A stretch of 31,130 nucleotides of DNA from an uncultured Mucilaginibacter sp. (GTDB taxonomy: Bacteria > Bacteroidota > Bacteroidia > Sphingobacteriales > Sphingobacteriaceae): contig NZ_CAMLOV010000055.1 of the NCBI RefSeq assembly GCF_946481715.1, forward strand, positions 1 through 31,130. Reading direction: 5' to 3'. The translations under genes were made by a program, and so were the position numbers. The notes under the pieces were generated by a model. It saw only the letters and a program-made list of their open reading frames with translations. It did not search any database and was not told the DNA's origin. Each line of letters starts with the position of its first letter. Position 1 is the first letter of the stretch. Of this stretch, positions 15,464-24,097 are shown piece after piece.

Positions 15464-16771
15464 TTATACATCCTTACCGTGCAGTTGCACAGGTTTCATA
15501 GTTGGCGTTAGCAGGTGCATGATCAACCAGGCGACCAAATAAGCACAGGCGCATATCGCGAAGATGATGTTGTACCCTGCTGTGATATGCCCTGCTTCTT
15601 TGTTCATCTCTAAAATGTAGCTGATTAGCAACGGGAAGAATATGCCCCCTACCGAACCCGCCATACTGCCAATGCCCACCACAGAGCTTACGGCTTGCTT
15701 AGGGAACATATCAGATGCAGTAGTGAATATATTAGCGCTCCAGGCCTGGTGCGCAGCCGCAGCAAGGCTAATAAGCGCTACCGCTTGCCAAATATTAGTT
15801 GCATACCGTGCTGCAAATATGGGCAACACGCATAAGGCGAATAATAGCATGGCTGTTTTTCGTGCCCGGAAAACAGGCATCCCCCGTTTAATGAACCATG
15901 AAGACAAGTATCCCCCACCTATGCTGCCCACAGTTGTTGCGGTGTATACAAGTACCAAAGGCAGGCTTGGTTTTTTTAAGTCGAGGTTGAAGGTTGTGGC
16001 GAAGTATGATGGCAGCCAAAACAGGAAGAAATACCAGATGGGGTCAGTCAATAATTTGCCTGCCACAAATGCCCACGTTTGGCGGATACCGAAAAGCTCC
16101 ACCCATTTTATTTTTGTTTCGGGCAAGTTGGATGCGGCGGCTTCTGCTGTATCGCTGTTAATAAATTCTAGCTCTTCCGCAGATATCTTCTTATGTTTTA
16201 GAGGCGTTTCGTAAAATATCCGCCAAAAAATCAGCCACACAAACCCAATTGCGCCGGTGATTATAAAAGCCATTTGCCAGTTGTAAACACCCAGTATCCA
16301 TGGTACCATTACCGGGGCAACCACCGCACCAATGTTTGCACCCGAATTGAATATCCCCGTAGCCAACGCGCGCTCCCGCTTAGGGAACCACTCCGCAACC
16401 GTTTTAATGGCCGCCGGGAAATTCCCCGATTCGCCCAGCCCCAAAGCTGCCCGTACCGCAATGAAACCTAAAGTAGATTTAACAGCAGCAGTTAATACCG
16501 CTGATACGCTCCAAAAAATAATGGAGATGGTATAACCCATTTTTGTACCCAACTTATCAATAATGCCTCCAAACGCTAGCAAGCCAATAGCATATGCCGC
16601 CTGGAATGCCATCACAATGTGCCCGTAATCGGTCTCTGTCCAGTGGAACTCGGTTTCCAGTGCAGGCTTTAACAGACCTATCACCTGTCTGTCGAGGTAG
16701 TTGATACTGGTTGCGAAAAAAAGCAAAGCCACTACGCCCCACCTGTAACTAACGCTTTTGGTTTGTGCCAT
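15464..16771 (-). CDS. exuT: Hexuronate MFS transporter, ExuT-like
   Basis: A 435-residue twelve-helix transporter of the anion:cation symporter (ACS) branch of the major facilitator superfamily. It opens with YRWGVVALLFFATSINYLDRQVIG, keeps the helix 4 signature RAALGLGESGNFPAAIKTVAEWFPKRERALATGIFNSG, and has the usual central cytoplasmic loop with YETPLKHKKIS. These features match hexuronate transporters such as ExuT, which import glucuronate and galacturonate with protons. It lies 14 bases after eda at the end of the uxaC-kdgK-eda-exuT operon, which supports the substrate call; within ACS, glycerate or tartrate transport cannot be excluded by sequence alone. Confidence 0.88.
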   Translation of the reverse strand: MAQTKSVSYRWGVVALLFFATSINYLDRQVIGLLKPALETEFHWTETDYGHIVMAFQAAYAIGLLAFGGIIDKLGTKMGYTISIIFWSVSAVLTAAVKSTLGFIAVRAALGLGESGNFPAAIKTVAEWFPKRERALATGIFNSGANIGAVVAPVMVPWILGVYNWQMAFIITGAIGFVWLIFWRIFYETPLKHKKISAEELEFINSDTAEAAASNLPETKIKWVELFGIRQTWAFVAGKLLTDPIWYFFLFWLPSYFATTFNLDLKKPSLPLVLVYTATTVGSIGGGYLSSWFIKRGMPVFRARKTAMLLFALCVLPIFAARYATNIWQAVALISLAAAAHQAWSANIFTTASDMFPKQAVSSVVGIGSMAGSVGGIFFPLLISYILEMNKEAGHITAGYNIIFAICACAYLVAWLIMHLLTPTMKPVQLHGKDV

Positions 16772-16785
16772 TATCTTACTGGTAA

Positions 16786-17445
16786 TTATTTACTTAATTG
16801 TACTAATTCCAATGCCTTTAGGGTATCGGCGTGCAGTTGATCGTACAGGCGCTCGTCTAATACCTGCTTGCTGATAAGTTTGCTGCCCATCCCCACCGCA
16901 CATACACCCGAACGGAACCAACCGGATATATTACCAGCCTCTATCTCAACCCCACCTGTCGGGATAAATAATTGCCCGGGGAATAAATCGCGGATAGAAG
17001 ATACAAAAGCCGGACCTAAGATATTGGCAGGAAACAGCTTGATCAGCATGGCCTTATACTGTTGCGCGATGTGTATTTCGGTGGGTGTCATACAACCCGG
17101 TATCCACAGCATTTTATAATTTGCAGCAACAAGGGCCACTTCGTTATCTACAATAGGCGATACGATAAAATCAGCACCCGCGTCTACAAATGTTTCTGCT
17201 TCCAGCCCGTTTTTTATAGTGCCTATGCCCAGGTACATACCGGGCATCTCTTGCTTTACTACCTTTTTTATAGCCCGAAAGTTATGCAGTGCCTCTTTGC
17301 CGCGGTTGGTATATTCCAACACCCTCACTCCGGCTCTGTACAGGGTGCGCACTATTTCTACGCTCACACCCTCATCCTCGTAAAAAAATAAAGGGAGCAT
17401 GCCCTGCGTTAATATACTATCTAATACTGTCTCTTTATTGGCCAT
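16786..17445 (-). CDS. eda: KDPG aldolase (2-dehydro-3-deoxy-phosphogluconate / 4-hydroxy-2-oxoglutarate aldolase)
   Basis: Cytoplasmic class I aldolase that splits 2-keto-3-deoxy-6-phosphogluconate into pyruvate and glyceraldehyde 3-phosphate. The 219-residue length is typical. The base Glu44 sits in VRVLEYTNRG, the Schiff-base Lys136 in MLIKLFPAN (KxFPA motif), and the phosphate-binding loop is FIPTGGV (160-166); LGIGTIKN (72-79) is also conserved. The gene starts inside the end of kdgK (11-base overlap) and is followed after 14 bases by exuT, so the operon structure is clear. It performs the last step of hexuronate breakdown here and could also serve Entner-Doudoroff metabolism. Confidence 0.93.
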   Translation of the reverse strand: MANKETVLDSILTQGMLPLFFYEDEGVSVEIVRTLYRAGVRVLEYTNRGKEALHNFRAIKKVVKQEMPGMYLGIGTIKNGLEAETFVDAGADFIVSPIVDNEVALVAANYKMLWIPGCMTPTEIHIAQQYKAMLIKLFPANILGPAFVSSIRDLFPGQLFIPTGGVEIEAGNISGWFRSGVCAVGMGSKLISKQVLDERLYDQLHADTLKALELVQLSK

Positions 17446-18481
17446 CCTCTATTGTATTAGTTATTTCTTCAACTGTATTTGTGGTAGCATCGCTGGCTAC
17501 AAATAGCTTTTTAAACGCAGCAGTTGTAGCAAACCCTAAAGTTTGCTGCGGCGATTGTGCGTTGTAAAACCCATATATCAGCCCGGCCATAAAACAATCG
17601 CCGGAGCCTACTTTGCTTATTATCTTCTCCGTGTTATATTCCTGCGAGCCGTAAAAGCCGCCGTCGGTATAAAGCGCCGCGTAGTATTGTATAGTTCCGC
17701 CACCATCAAACCTAAAAGTATTGGCAACGGTCTTGCATTTTGGAAATGCCTCCATTATCCTTTCGGATATTGAAAGCGCTTCCTTCAGGTAAATGCTTTT
17801 TTGCCCGCTCTCGTGGATATCACCTAACACCGGGATACCCAGCATGGTTTCTGCAGCCCATATATTGCCCATTATCACATCACAATACTTCACCAGCTCG
17901 GCCATCACTTCTGGTGGTTGTTTACCGTACTGCCATAATTTAGAGCGGTAATTGAGGTCGACCGATATGGTGATACCCTTTTCTGATGCTGCCTGCAATG
18001 CTTCCAAACAAACATCCGCTGTTTGCTGACTAATAGCGGGGCATATGGCTGTAAAATGAAACCAGGTGATACCATCAAGCACGCTATCCCAGTTTATCAT
18101 ACCCGGTTTTAATTCGGCAAAGGCTGAGTTCGCCCGGTCGTATATCAGCGCATCGTGCTTCAGGTCTTTCCCTTTGGTAAGGAAGTAGAGCCCTATGCGG
18201 CTGCCGCCGTAAAATACTTTTGAAGTATTGATGCCTTGCTTGCTGACGTAATTAATAACTTGTTCGGAAAGCCCGTTTTTGGGTAATGCGGTAAAGTATT
18301 GGGATGGCACACCCCACAAGGCTAATGCTGATGCTACGTTCAGTTCGGCCCCACCTACAAAAGCGGATAGGGCGTTGTCTTCCAGCCATTGACCGGATTC
18401 ATCAGGACTAAACCTTAACAGCAACTCTCCGAAAGAAAGAACACCACCGGCTTTATAGTTCTTTGATATTCCCCAACTCAT
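17435..18481 (-). CDS. kdgK: 2-keto-3-deoxygluconate kinase (PfkB family)
   Basis: A 348-residue ribokinase/PfkB-family sugar kinase that phosphorylates KDG to KDPG. The N-terminal substrate-binding motif is GGAELNVASALALWG (43-57), and the C-terminal ATP/anion-hole motif is VGSGDCFMAGLIYGF, with catalytic base Asp295. KDG rather than ribose or fructose as substrate is inferred from the neighbours uxaC and eda. ATG (18481) overlaps the uxaC stop as ATGA, and its 3' end overlaps eda by 11 bases, indicating coupled translation of all three. The N-terminal few residues (MSWGISKNYKAGG) are longer than in some homologues, but the ATGA overlap supports this start. Confidence 0.9.
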   Translation of the reverse strand: MSWGISKNYKAGGVLSFGELLLRFSPDESGQWLEDNALSAFVGGAELNVASALALWGVPSQYFTALPKNGLSEQVINYVSKQGINTSKVFYGGSRIGLYFLTKGKDLKHDALIYDRANSAFAELKPGMINWDSVLDGITWFHFTAICPAISQQTADVCLEALQAASEKGITISVDLNYRSKLWQYGKQPPEVMAELVKYCDVIMGNIWAAETMLGIPVLGDIHESGQKSIYLKEALSISERIMEAFPKCKTVANTFRFDGGGTIQYYAALYTDGGFYGSQEYNTEKIISKVGSGDCFMAGLIYGFYNAQSPQQTLGFATTAAFKKLFVASDATTNTVEEITNTIEDGQ

Positions 18482-19887
18482 TTCTTATCAAAATCAAAGT
18501 AATTCTTTGCGTTAAAGTAACAGATATCCTGTATGATCTTTCCCGTCCATTCAATATCGTTTGGAAGCTCGCCATTCTCAATGTCATCCCCAAACAGGTT
18601 ACAAAGTATCCGCCTGAAATATTCGTGCCGCGGAAAAGACAGGAAACTGCGCGAATCGGTCAACATACCTACCATTCGGCTGATGAGCCCCATATTGGAA
18701 AGCGCGTTAAGCTGTTTGGTCATCCCGTCCTTCTGATCCAAAAACCACCAGGCCGAACCCCATTGTATCTTCCCCGCAACCGAGCCATCCTGGAAGTTGC
18801 CAGCCATGGTTGCCATCAACTCGTTATCCGCAGGATTAAGGTTGTATAGTATGGTTTTGGCGAGTTTGTCTTCGCTATCCAACCGGTCCAAAAATTTAGA
18901 GAGGCTCCTTCCCTGGTGAAAATCACCTATCGAGTCCCGGCCGGTATCGGGGCCGGATTGTTTAAACCCGCGGGTGCTGTTATTGCGCAGTGCACCTATA
19001 TGGTATTGCTGTACCCAGCCTTTCTCATAATCCCAAATGGCAAACTGATGCAGCATGTACGACTTAAACTTGTTATTCTCCGTGGTGCTGATTCCCTGGC
19101 TGCCCCTAATTTTCGCGAAAATATCCGTTGCTTCCTTCTCGGTGCAGTCTTCGGCATACATTTGGTCAATCCCGTGGTCAGACACTGTACAACCATTGAC
19201 AGCAAAGTAGTTATGGCGTTTTTTTAAAGCGGAGATGTAACGGTAAAAATCAGTTATTTCACTATCCACAACCTTTTCCAATTGGTTGATGTAACTGTTC
19301 AGCGCATGGATATTGTCGCTATTCATGGCCTTATCAGGCCTAAATGCCGGTAATACCTTTACGCCAAAGTTGTCGGCTTTTATCTTTTGGTGATACTCCA
19401 GGCTATCAATTGGGTCATCAGTGGTGCATATCACCTCCACGTTCATTTTAGTGATAAGGCTACGTACGCTATATTGCGGGCTTTGCAACTTGGCGGTACA
19501 GTCGTCATAAATAAAATCGGCTGTGGCGGGCATCAACCTGGAACTGATACCGAAGTAGCGCTGCAGTTCTAAATGTGTCCAATGGTAAAGGGGGTTACGC
19601 AATGTATATGGGACTGTTTCGGCCCATTTTTCAAATTTTTCTTTATCGCTGCGCCCGCCGGTTATATAGCTCTCATCTACGCCATTAGCGCGCATAGCAC
19701 GCCACTTATAATGGTCGCCGTTAAGCCAAATTTGCGTAATGTTATTAAAAGTAATATCACCGGCAATTTCGTTAGGCGGTAGGTGGCAATGGTAATCTAT
19801 AATAGGCATATCAGCGGCAAATCCGTGGTATAAACGCTTTGCGGTATTGGTATGCAGTAAAAAATCCTCGTCGAGAAAGGTATTCAT
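18478..19887 (-). CDS. uxaC: Glucuronate isomerase (uronate isomerase)
   Basis: Cytoplasmic isomerase converting D-glucuronate to D-fructuronate and D-galacturonate to D-tagaturonate. From the ATG at 19887 it has 469 residues, matching E. coli UxaC (470) and beginning MNTFLDEDFLL as in the family; an in-frame ATG at 19935 would add 16 residues without family support. The amidohydrolase-fold metal ligands are in DYHCHLPP (His33, His35), followed by the strongly conserved WLNGDHYKWRAMRANGV and, near the C-terminus, RMVGMLTDSRSFLSFPRHEYFRRILCN. It is the first gene of the operon and shares an ATGA overlap with kdgK. The next pathway enzymes (fructuronate/tagaturonate reductase and the hexonate dehydratase) are not in this window. 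Confidence 0.95.
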   Translation of the reverse strand: MNTFLDEDFLLHTNTAKRLYHGFAADMPIIDYHCHLPPNEIAGDITFNNITQIWLNGDHYKWRAMRANGVDESYITGGRSDKEKFEKWAETVPYTLRNPLYHWTHLELQRYFGISSRLMPATADFIYDDCTAKLQSPQYSVRSLITKMNVEVICTTDDPIDSLEYHQKIKADNFGVKVLPAFRPDKAMNSDNIHALNSYINQLEKVVDSEITDFYRYISALKKRHNYFAVNGCTVSDHGIDQMYAEDCTEKEATDIFAKIRGSQGISTTENNKFKSYMLHQFAIWDYEKGWVQQYHIGALRNNSTRGFKQSGPDTGRDSIGDFHQGRSLSKFLDRLDSEDKLAKTILYNLNPADNELMATMAGNFQDGSVAGKIQWGSAWWFLDQKDGMTKQLNALSNMGLISRMVGMLTDSRSFLSFPRHEYFRRILCNLFGDDIENGELPNDIEWTGKIIQDICYFNAKNYFDFDKK

Positions 19888-19939
19888 AGGTATAATAATT
19901 CCGGGAGTTGTAATTATAGGGTTATTTGGCCACAAACGA

Positions 19940-19970
19940 AAAATTTATCTACGAAAACGTTGCCATACAA
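19940..19970 (-). promoter_or_regulatory. Possible promoter of the hexuronate operon with AACGTT palindrome
   Basis: On the minus strand TTG (complement of 19968-19970), a 20-base spacer and TAAATTTT (complement of 19940-19947) approximate the Bacteroidota -33/-7 pattern with one mismatch, about 52 bases before the uxaC ATG. Between them lies AACGTT (19956-19961) within GGCAACGTTTTC, which resembles the centre of LacI-family operators. No regulator gene is adjacent. Confidence 0.4.
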
Positions 19971-19997
19971 TTAAAAAAGGCACGCACTGATAAAACA

Positions 19998-20029
19998 ACA
20001 AAGCCTGTGAGGGCGGTCACAGGCTTTGT
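19998..20029 (-). terminator. Intrinsic terminator of the DUF4920 gene
   Basis: ACAAAGCCTGTGA (19998-20010) and TCACAGGCTTTGT (20017-20029) form a perfect 13-bp stem with a 6-base loop, 19 bases after the DUF4920 stop. On the minus strand it is followed by TGTTTTAT, a modest T-run. It also separates that gene from the uronate operon promoter. Confidence 0.85.
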
Positions 20030-20048
20030 CTAAAATGTTATAACGCGT

Positions 20049-20522
20049 TTACTTTACCACTAAAACGCCATCGGCCATAATGGAAATATCTTTCTTAGGC
20101 TCTTTAATTGCAGCAATTTCAGCTTTGCTTTTGCCTGCATCTTTTGCATAATGCACCAGGCGCTCAACAGGGATTTCTTTAACTTTGGCCAAGCCCTCTA
20201 CCACAACGGTTTTGCCAACAATATTTTGCGGCATAAAGTATGCGTAATCGGTAAACTGCACCATAATAGTTTTGCCGTCATCCTGTGCCAGCTTCATAAA
20301 ACAGCCCTTCTTTTTGCAAACTTCTACCACTGTACCGGTGATTTTACCTGTGTAAGCAGTATCAGCATTTAAAGCGGTTTTTAGTGCCTCTGTAGTCAAC
20401 GCGTTATCGGCGGTCACAATTTTGCCATAGGTTACACCCGCGTCGGCAGGTTTAATACTGGTTTGTGCAAAAGTTACTGCCGAAATGCAAAGGCAGATTA
20501 TAAATAGTGCCGTGGCTTTCAT
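20049..20522 (-). CDS. DUF4920 domain-containing secreted protein
   Basis: A 157-residue protein with a signal peptide ending VTFAQ (residue 20), so probably periplasmic. The body matches DUF4920: YGKIVTADNALT near residues 32-43, then a small beta-barrel-like stretch YTGKITGTVVEVCKKKGCFMKL with a Cys pair (Cys69, Cys74), DGKTIMVQFTDYAYFMPQNIVGK, and a charged helix near the C-terminus. The layout recalls an OB-like fold and the two cysteines could bind metal or form a disulfide; function is unknown. It is a single gene with its own terminator and a possible promoter upstream. Confidence 0.85.
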   Translation of the reverse strand: MKATALFIICLCISAVTFAQTSIKPADAGVTYGKIVTADNALTTEALKTALNADTAYTGKITGTVVEVCKKKGCFMKLAQDDGKTIMVQFTDYAYFMPQNIVGKTVVVEGLAKVKEIPVERLVHYAKDAGKSKAEIAAIKEPKKDISIMADGVLVVK

Positions 20523-20556
20523 AGTGTTAGCTTGAGTTTAAAATTGAAAATATGCC

Positions 20557-20564
20557 CAAAAATA
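20557..20564 (-). promoter_or_regulatory. Possible -7 element for the DUF4920 gene
   Basis: On the minus strand this reads TATTTTTG, a full match to TAnnTTTG, 34 bases before the DUF4920 ATG. A TTTG lies about 15 bases further upstream, which is closer than the usual 19-21. The rest of the 248-base gap 20523-20770 holds no gene or clear structure. Confidence 0.35.
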
Positions 20565-20770
20565 AACTATTTCGCCAAACAAATCCTAATCTTTTATAAC
20601 GATTTCTAATAACGATCGGGTGATAGGCTGTCGGGATTATGTTGATTTATTCAATCAAAAGGAGGATTGCAAACCTGGTATCTAATACTAAGTTATTCTT
20701 TAAGTAAAGTATGTTAATTTTTGATTATCAATACAATTTAACTTAAAAGAAAGGAGATATTTGGCACATC

Positions 20771-21379
20771 CTAGCTTATCACTCTAAATGTCAAATTTAT
20801 TCGCTCCTTTAATGCTCTGGCTGATTTTGGTACCTGATGCTCCCATTGATGCTGCAACTCCCCTTTCATAATTAATAACGAACCGTTTTCGAGATCGACA
20901 GAATACTTTTGCTTCTTATCAGCTTTATGCCTTACATCAAACCTGCGCATCTGCCCAAAGCTTACCGAAGCGATTACGGGGTTTATGCCCAGTTCGGGCT
21001 CATCATCGGCATGCCAAGCTACCGAATCGTTACCGTTGCGGTACAAATTCAGCAGCACACTGTTAAATGTAATTCCTGCGGCGGCATCTACCCGTTGCTT
21101 AATAAATAGTAGTTCGTCCGTCCAGGGATATGGATCATGTTTTTTTCCGGAGAAGGCGTATGTTTTACTATTGTCGCCATACCAGGCGGTAAGGCGTGGC
21201 GTGTTCAGCAATTTTCCGTACATCTGTATGGTTTCCTGGTTCCAGCGGACTTTTGTTTTTAAAACCGGGATAAGCGCATCGCACTCTGCACTGCTGAAAA
21301 AATTGGGTTTATAGTCCATCAATTCAACAGGAAGTCTAGGGCTTTGCAGGCCGCCATCAAAAAAGCTAAGCTGTTCCAT
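20771..21379 (-). CDS. AlkB-like Fe(II)/2-oxoglutarate dioxygenase
   Basis: A 202-residue member of the AlkB family, close in pattern to the ALKBH2/3-like group, which repair alkylated bases by oxidative demethylation. The iron ligands are His123 and Asp125 (WHADDEPEL) and His181 (WEHQVP). The 2-oxoglutarate-binding arginines are Arg193 and Arg199 in ERINLTFR, with the same six-residue spacing as E. coli AlkB Arg204/Arg210. The nucleotide-recognition segment is TPRLTAWYGD (60-69). It is full length and not adjacent to ada or other repair genes, so its regulation cannot be read here. DNA or RNA as substrate is not decided by the sequence. Confidence 0.92.
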   Translation of the reverse strand: MEQLSFFDGGLQSPRLPVELMDYKPNFFSSAECDALIPVLKTKVRWNQETIQMYGKLLNTPRLTAWYGDNSKTYAFSGKKHDPYPWTDELLFIKQRVDAAAGITFNSVLLNLYRNGNDSVAWHADDEPELGINPVIASVSFGQMRRFDVRHKADKKQKYSVDLENGSLLIMKGELQHQWEHQVPKSARALKERINLTFRVIS

Positions 21380-21442
21380 TCGGGTAAATTAACATTTCGG
21401 CACAAAAAGTGTTATATAAAGCCGTAAACTAATCGTTAAAGT

Positions 21443-21667
21443 TTGAGTTCGGCATTTGTAAAAGAAGGAGAAAATCAATGGCTGCACGAGATAGGCCCAT
21501 CCATGAACGCCCTATTGGTATTCCTACAGCGCGAGAACGGCGGGCTCCGCATCTACGAACGCAAAAACTATTATAACCAAAAAGAACAGCGCGATGTATA
21601 CCAAATGAGCGACGGGCTTAGCTACGCAAAAAAGGACGATGGCACATGGTACATTGTATGGGATTAA
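21443..21667 (+). CDS. Small conserved-looking hypothetical protein, TTG start
   Basis: A 74-codon frame between the divergent AlkB-like gene and the convergent acyltransferase gene, ending 13 bases before the latter's stop. It starts at TTG (21443) because an in-frame stop lies just two codons upstream and the first internal ATG (residue 21) would remove a third of it. The sequence is protein-like, with balanced composition: AFVKEGENQWLHEIGPSMNA, then RENGGLRIYERKNYYN, and an aromatic C-terminus DGTWYIVWD. It has no signal peptide or membrane segment. It resembles small Bacteroidota proteins seen by memory, but no function is known. A real gene is likely rather than certain. Confidence 0.6.
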   Translation: MSSAFVKEGENQWLHEIGPSMNALLVFLQRENGGLRIYERKNYYNQKEQRDVYQMSDGLSYAKKDDGTWYIVWD

Positions 21668-21680
21668 GCAGTTGTGGCGC

Positions 21681-22898
21681 TTACACTTTAATAAATATTT
21701 TCTTCCGGTAAAGCCAATAAAGTATCAACCAGTCAATTGTTAAAACCAACACGCCTTTTACAAGGCTGCTGTACGCGATACCAAAAATCTGATCGAAATG
21801 CTGCCCCAGGTGCGTGTACAGCGTCTTAGTAATAAACCCGCCGAAACCATCTGCCAGCACGTAGGCCACAATTGAATTGGTACCCACAACCACCAATAAT
21901 AAAGCCCAGCGCTTATGCTTACCGGCATCAATAATTCCGTAAAATAGTGCCAGTAGTAAAAAGCAGCAACCACCACTAAATATTACCCAGCCCGGTGTCC
22001 ATATTCGTTTTACAACCGGTGCAATCCCGGTAAAGTGTAATAAGCCACCAAAAGCGAGTAAGCCCACCCCTATCACTACAAAATGCTTTACAATTGTAAC
22101 CGACGCCTTGCCCGACCGCAACATATTGCCCGCCAGTAAACCAATGATCATGGTGCCAAGAGTTGGTATAAAACTAAGTGTAGCGTAACCGCCTGTGTTA
22201 AAATAAAACGGATGCTCGCGCGGGAACAGGTTTAAAAACCATTTATCAAACGCCCAGGCCAGGTTGGTGTTCTTATTCCAATGCGCGGCTAAACCTTTAA
22301 AATTACCCGTCCAATCTGCGGTAACGCCGGCCGCCTCATAGTCAAAACCTGCACCAGGTAAGGGGTATAGGGCAAAAGCTGCCCAATATCCAACCAAAAT
22401 TGCAATCAATGTTATTAATTGCGCGCGCTGTTTGCAAAAACCAAGCAGGAACAGGAAAGTATAACCCAAACCAATTTGGCTCAGCGTATCCTCAAAGGTA
22501 AAATAGGTTTGACTGGACGATAACGACCTTAAAAAAACACCCAGTACTATCAATATAACCGAGCGTATCAGCGCATGCTTCAACAATTCGCCAAACTCAG
22601 CACCTTTGGCCAGCCGGCTGGCAATGGAAAACGGAAGGGCGACGCCTACCATAAAGGAGAAGGATGGCTGTATAAGGTCGTGCAGCGAGCAACCTGCCCA
22701 TTGTACATGATCCTGGTTAAAATACAGAAACCGCCAAAATACATTACCCGGCAACGACTGCGACACGTGTTGAAAAGATAACACCTCCCCCATCATCAGC
22801 AGCATAACAAAGCCACGGTAAGCATCTAAAGATGCAAGGCGGTTACTTGCCACGGGCGCTATTACCGGAGCATCGTTGAGGTTGGTTGTGGTTTTCAA
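21681..22898 (-). CDS. Membrane acyltransferase of the HGSNAT/DUF5009 family
   Basis: A 405-residue polytopic inner-membrane protein, with about ten hydrophobic helices. It begins with the family signature RLASLDAYRGFVMLLMMGEVL (residues 19-39; split here only for reference) and has SLHDLIQPSFSFMVGVALPFS, in which the His/Asp positions are conserved in heparan-alpha-glucosaminide N-acetyltransferase-like proteins. Bacterial members (COG4299, NagX/DUF5009) probably acetylate amino sugars or other glycans across the membrane; the substrate here is unknown. The start is uncertain: TTG at 22898 is used, while a GTG 15 codons later would give MASNRLASLD. It shares an intergenic region with the divergent alpha/beta hydrolase gene. 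Confidence 0.85.
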   Translation of the reverse strand: MKTTTNLNDAPVIAPVASNRLASLDAYRGFVMLLMMGEVLSFQHVSQSLPGNVFWRFLYFNQDHVQWAGCSLHDLIQPSFSFMVGVALPFSIASRLAKGAEFGELLKHALIRSVILIVLGVFLRSLSSSQTYFTFEDTLSQIGLGYTFLFLLGFCKQRAQLITLIAILVGYWAAFALYPLPGAGFDYEAAGVTADWTGNFKGLAAHWNKNTNLAWAFDKWFLNLFPREHPFYFNTGGYATLSFIPTLGTMIIGLLAGNMLRSGKASVTIVKHFVVIGVGLLAFGGLLHFTGIAPVVKRIWTPGWVIFSGGCCFLLLALFYGIIDAGKHKRWALLLVVVGTNSIVAYVLADGFGGFITKTLYTHLGQHFDQIFGIAYSSLVKGVLVLTIDWLILYWLYRKKIFIKV

Positions 22899-22962
22899 AA
22901 TGTTATAAGTTAGGTTGATTGATGATGCCGTTTGTTAAATAAAGTTAAACATGTGCGGCAAA

Positions 22963-22992
22963 TTGCCTGTTATTATATTAAAGGGTATTTTG
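22963..22992 (+). promoter_or_regulatory. Likely promoter of the alpha/beta hydrolase gene
   Basis: TTG (22963-22965), a 20-base spacer and TATTTTG (22986-22992, one base shorter than TAnnTTTG) lie 19 bases before the hydrolase ATG, in the usual place for a Bacteroidota promoter. Confidence 0.45.
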
Positions 22993-23011
22993 CACACATA
23001 AATAACACCGT

Positions 23012-23896
23012 ATGAAAACGTTACGTTTATTATCTGCAATTGCTTTGGTTTTATTGACATTTGCCTGCGGCAATCAGCAGCGTGAAAATAAGGATAAAAA
23101 AGCAGATGTGCGCGCACACATTCAAAATAATGGCGTTCCGATATCTTACACAGACACCGGTAGTGGCGACACTACTTTACTTTTCGTGCACGGCTGGTGC
23201 ATTAATAAAGGATACTGGAGCAACCAAGTGGCATTCTTCGATAAAAAATACAGGGTCGTAGCGATAGATCTGCCGGGCTATGGCGATTCTGGTAAAAACC
23301 GCAGTAAGTGGGATACATACACCTTTGCAACCGATGTAAACGCGGTAGTAGACCAGCTAAAACTGAAAAATGTAATTGTAATAGGGCACTCTATGTCGGG
23401 TGATATCGTTTTGCAGGCTGCCATCAACCAGCCCGAAAAAATAATCGGCATTGTAGGTGTGGATAATTTTAAAAGCGCAGGCGCACCTCCGACGACCGCA
23501 AAGCAAAAAAAAGAAATAGATGACGCTATTACGGCGATGAAGAAGGACTTTAAAAAAGTGGCGTTCCAATGGTTTAACGAAGGCTTATTTTACAAAACCA
23601 CCAGTAAACTTGTTAAGGATAGGATATTGAACGATGTGGCCCATGCAGACACAGCGGCGGCCATTGGGTCGATGGCACAGCAGGCATACGACGAAGTACC
23701 CGCCCTGGCCAAACTAAAAAAGAAGCTTTATTTGATAAACAGCGATTACCAGCCCAACGATACCACCTGGTTGGTGAAAAATAAATTACCCTTTAAGCTA
23801 TTCATTGTGCATGCAACCGGCCATTTCCCGATGGTAGAGGCACCAGCCGAATTCAACAATCAAATGGAGAAAGTGCTGGCTGATATAAAGCAGTAA
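23012..23896 (+). CDS. Alpha/beta-fold hydrolase, predicted lipoprotein
   Basis: A 294-residue hydrolase with a signal peptide ending TFAC (Cys19, likely lipidated) and a Lys/Asp-rich linker. The alpha/beta fold starts near residue 42 (VPISYTDTGSGDTTLLFVHG). The oxyanion region is HGW (60-62), LPGYGDSGK follows the core strand, the nucleophile elbow is GHSMSGD with Ser127, and the catalytic His lies in HATGHFPMVEAP near the C-terminus. The pattern fits the broad haloalkane dehalogenase/epoxide hydrolase/esterase group; the substrate cannot be named. It has its own promoter and no close operon partner: 286 bases separate it from the TonB receptor gene. Confidence 0.85.
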   Translation: MKTLRLLSAIALVLLTFACGNQQRENKDKKADVRAHIQNNGVPISYTDTGSGDTTLLFVHGWCINKGYWSNQVAFFDKKYRVVAIDLPGYGDSGKNRSKWDTYTFATDVNAVVDQLKLKNVIVIGHSMSGDIVLQAAINQPEKIIGIVGVDNFKSAGAPPTTAKQKKEIDDAITAMKKDFKKVAFQWFNEGLFYKTTSKLVKDRILNDVAHADTAAAIGSMAQQAYDEVPALAKLKKKLYLINSDYQPNDTTWLVKNKLPFKLFIVHATGHFPMVEAPAEFNNQMEKVLADIKQ

Positions 23897-24097
23897 ATGA
23901 GTTATGCAATTCAATGTCTTAATTAATTGAATATTCGTCTATAGAGATTCGTCCGAGCCTATTGCCTATGAATTGCCGTAGGGTTTCTTCAACCGCCCGT
24001 CACTGTGTGCAGCATACCGAAGTGTTTCACAAGCCAATTCGTGTAGGCATGCTATCCCAAATTATGTGTTACTACTAAAGAAATATCCCCATTGTTC

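Noticed and set aside
20740..20760. Shine-Dalgarno-like AAAGGAGATAT on the plus strand, and AAAGGAGGATT about 90 bases earlier
   Set aside because: No reading frame of useful length follows either site on that strand, and this group rarely uses Shine-Dalgarno sites.
23992..24003. ACCGCCCGTCAC, identical to a conserved 16S rRNA 3' segment
   Set aside because: The flanks do not match 16S rRNA, so it is a chance 12-base match rather than an rRNA remnant.
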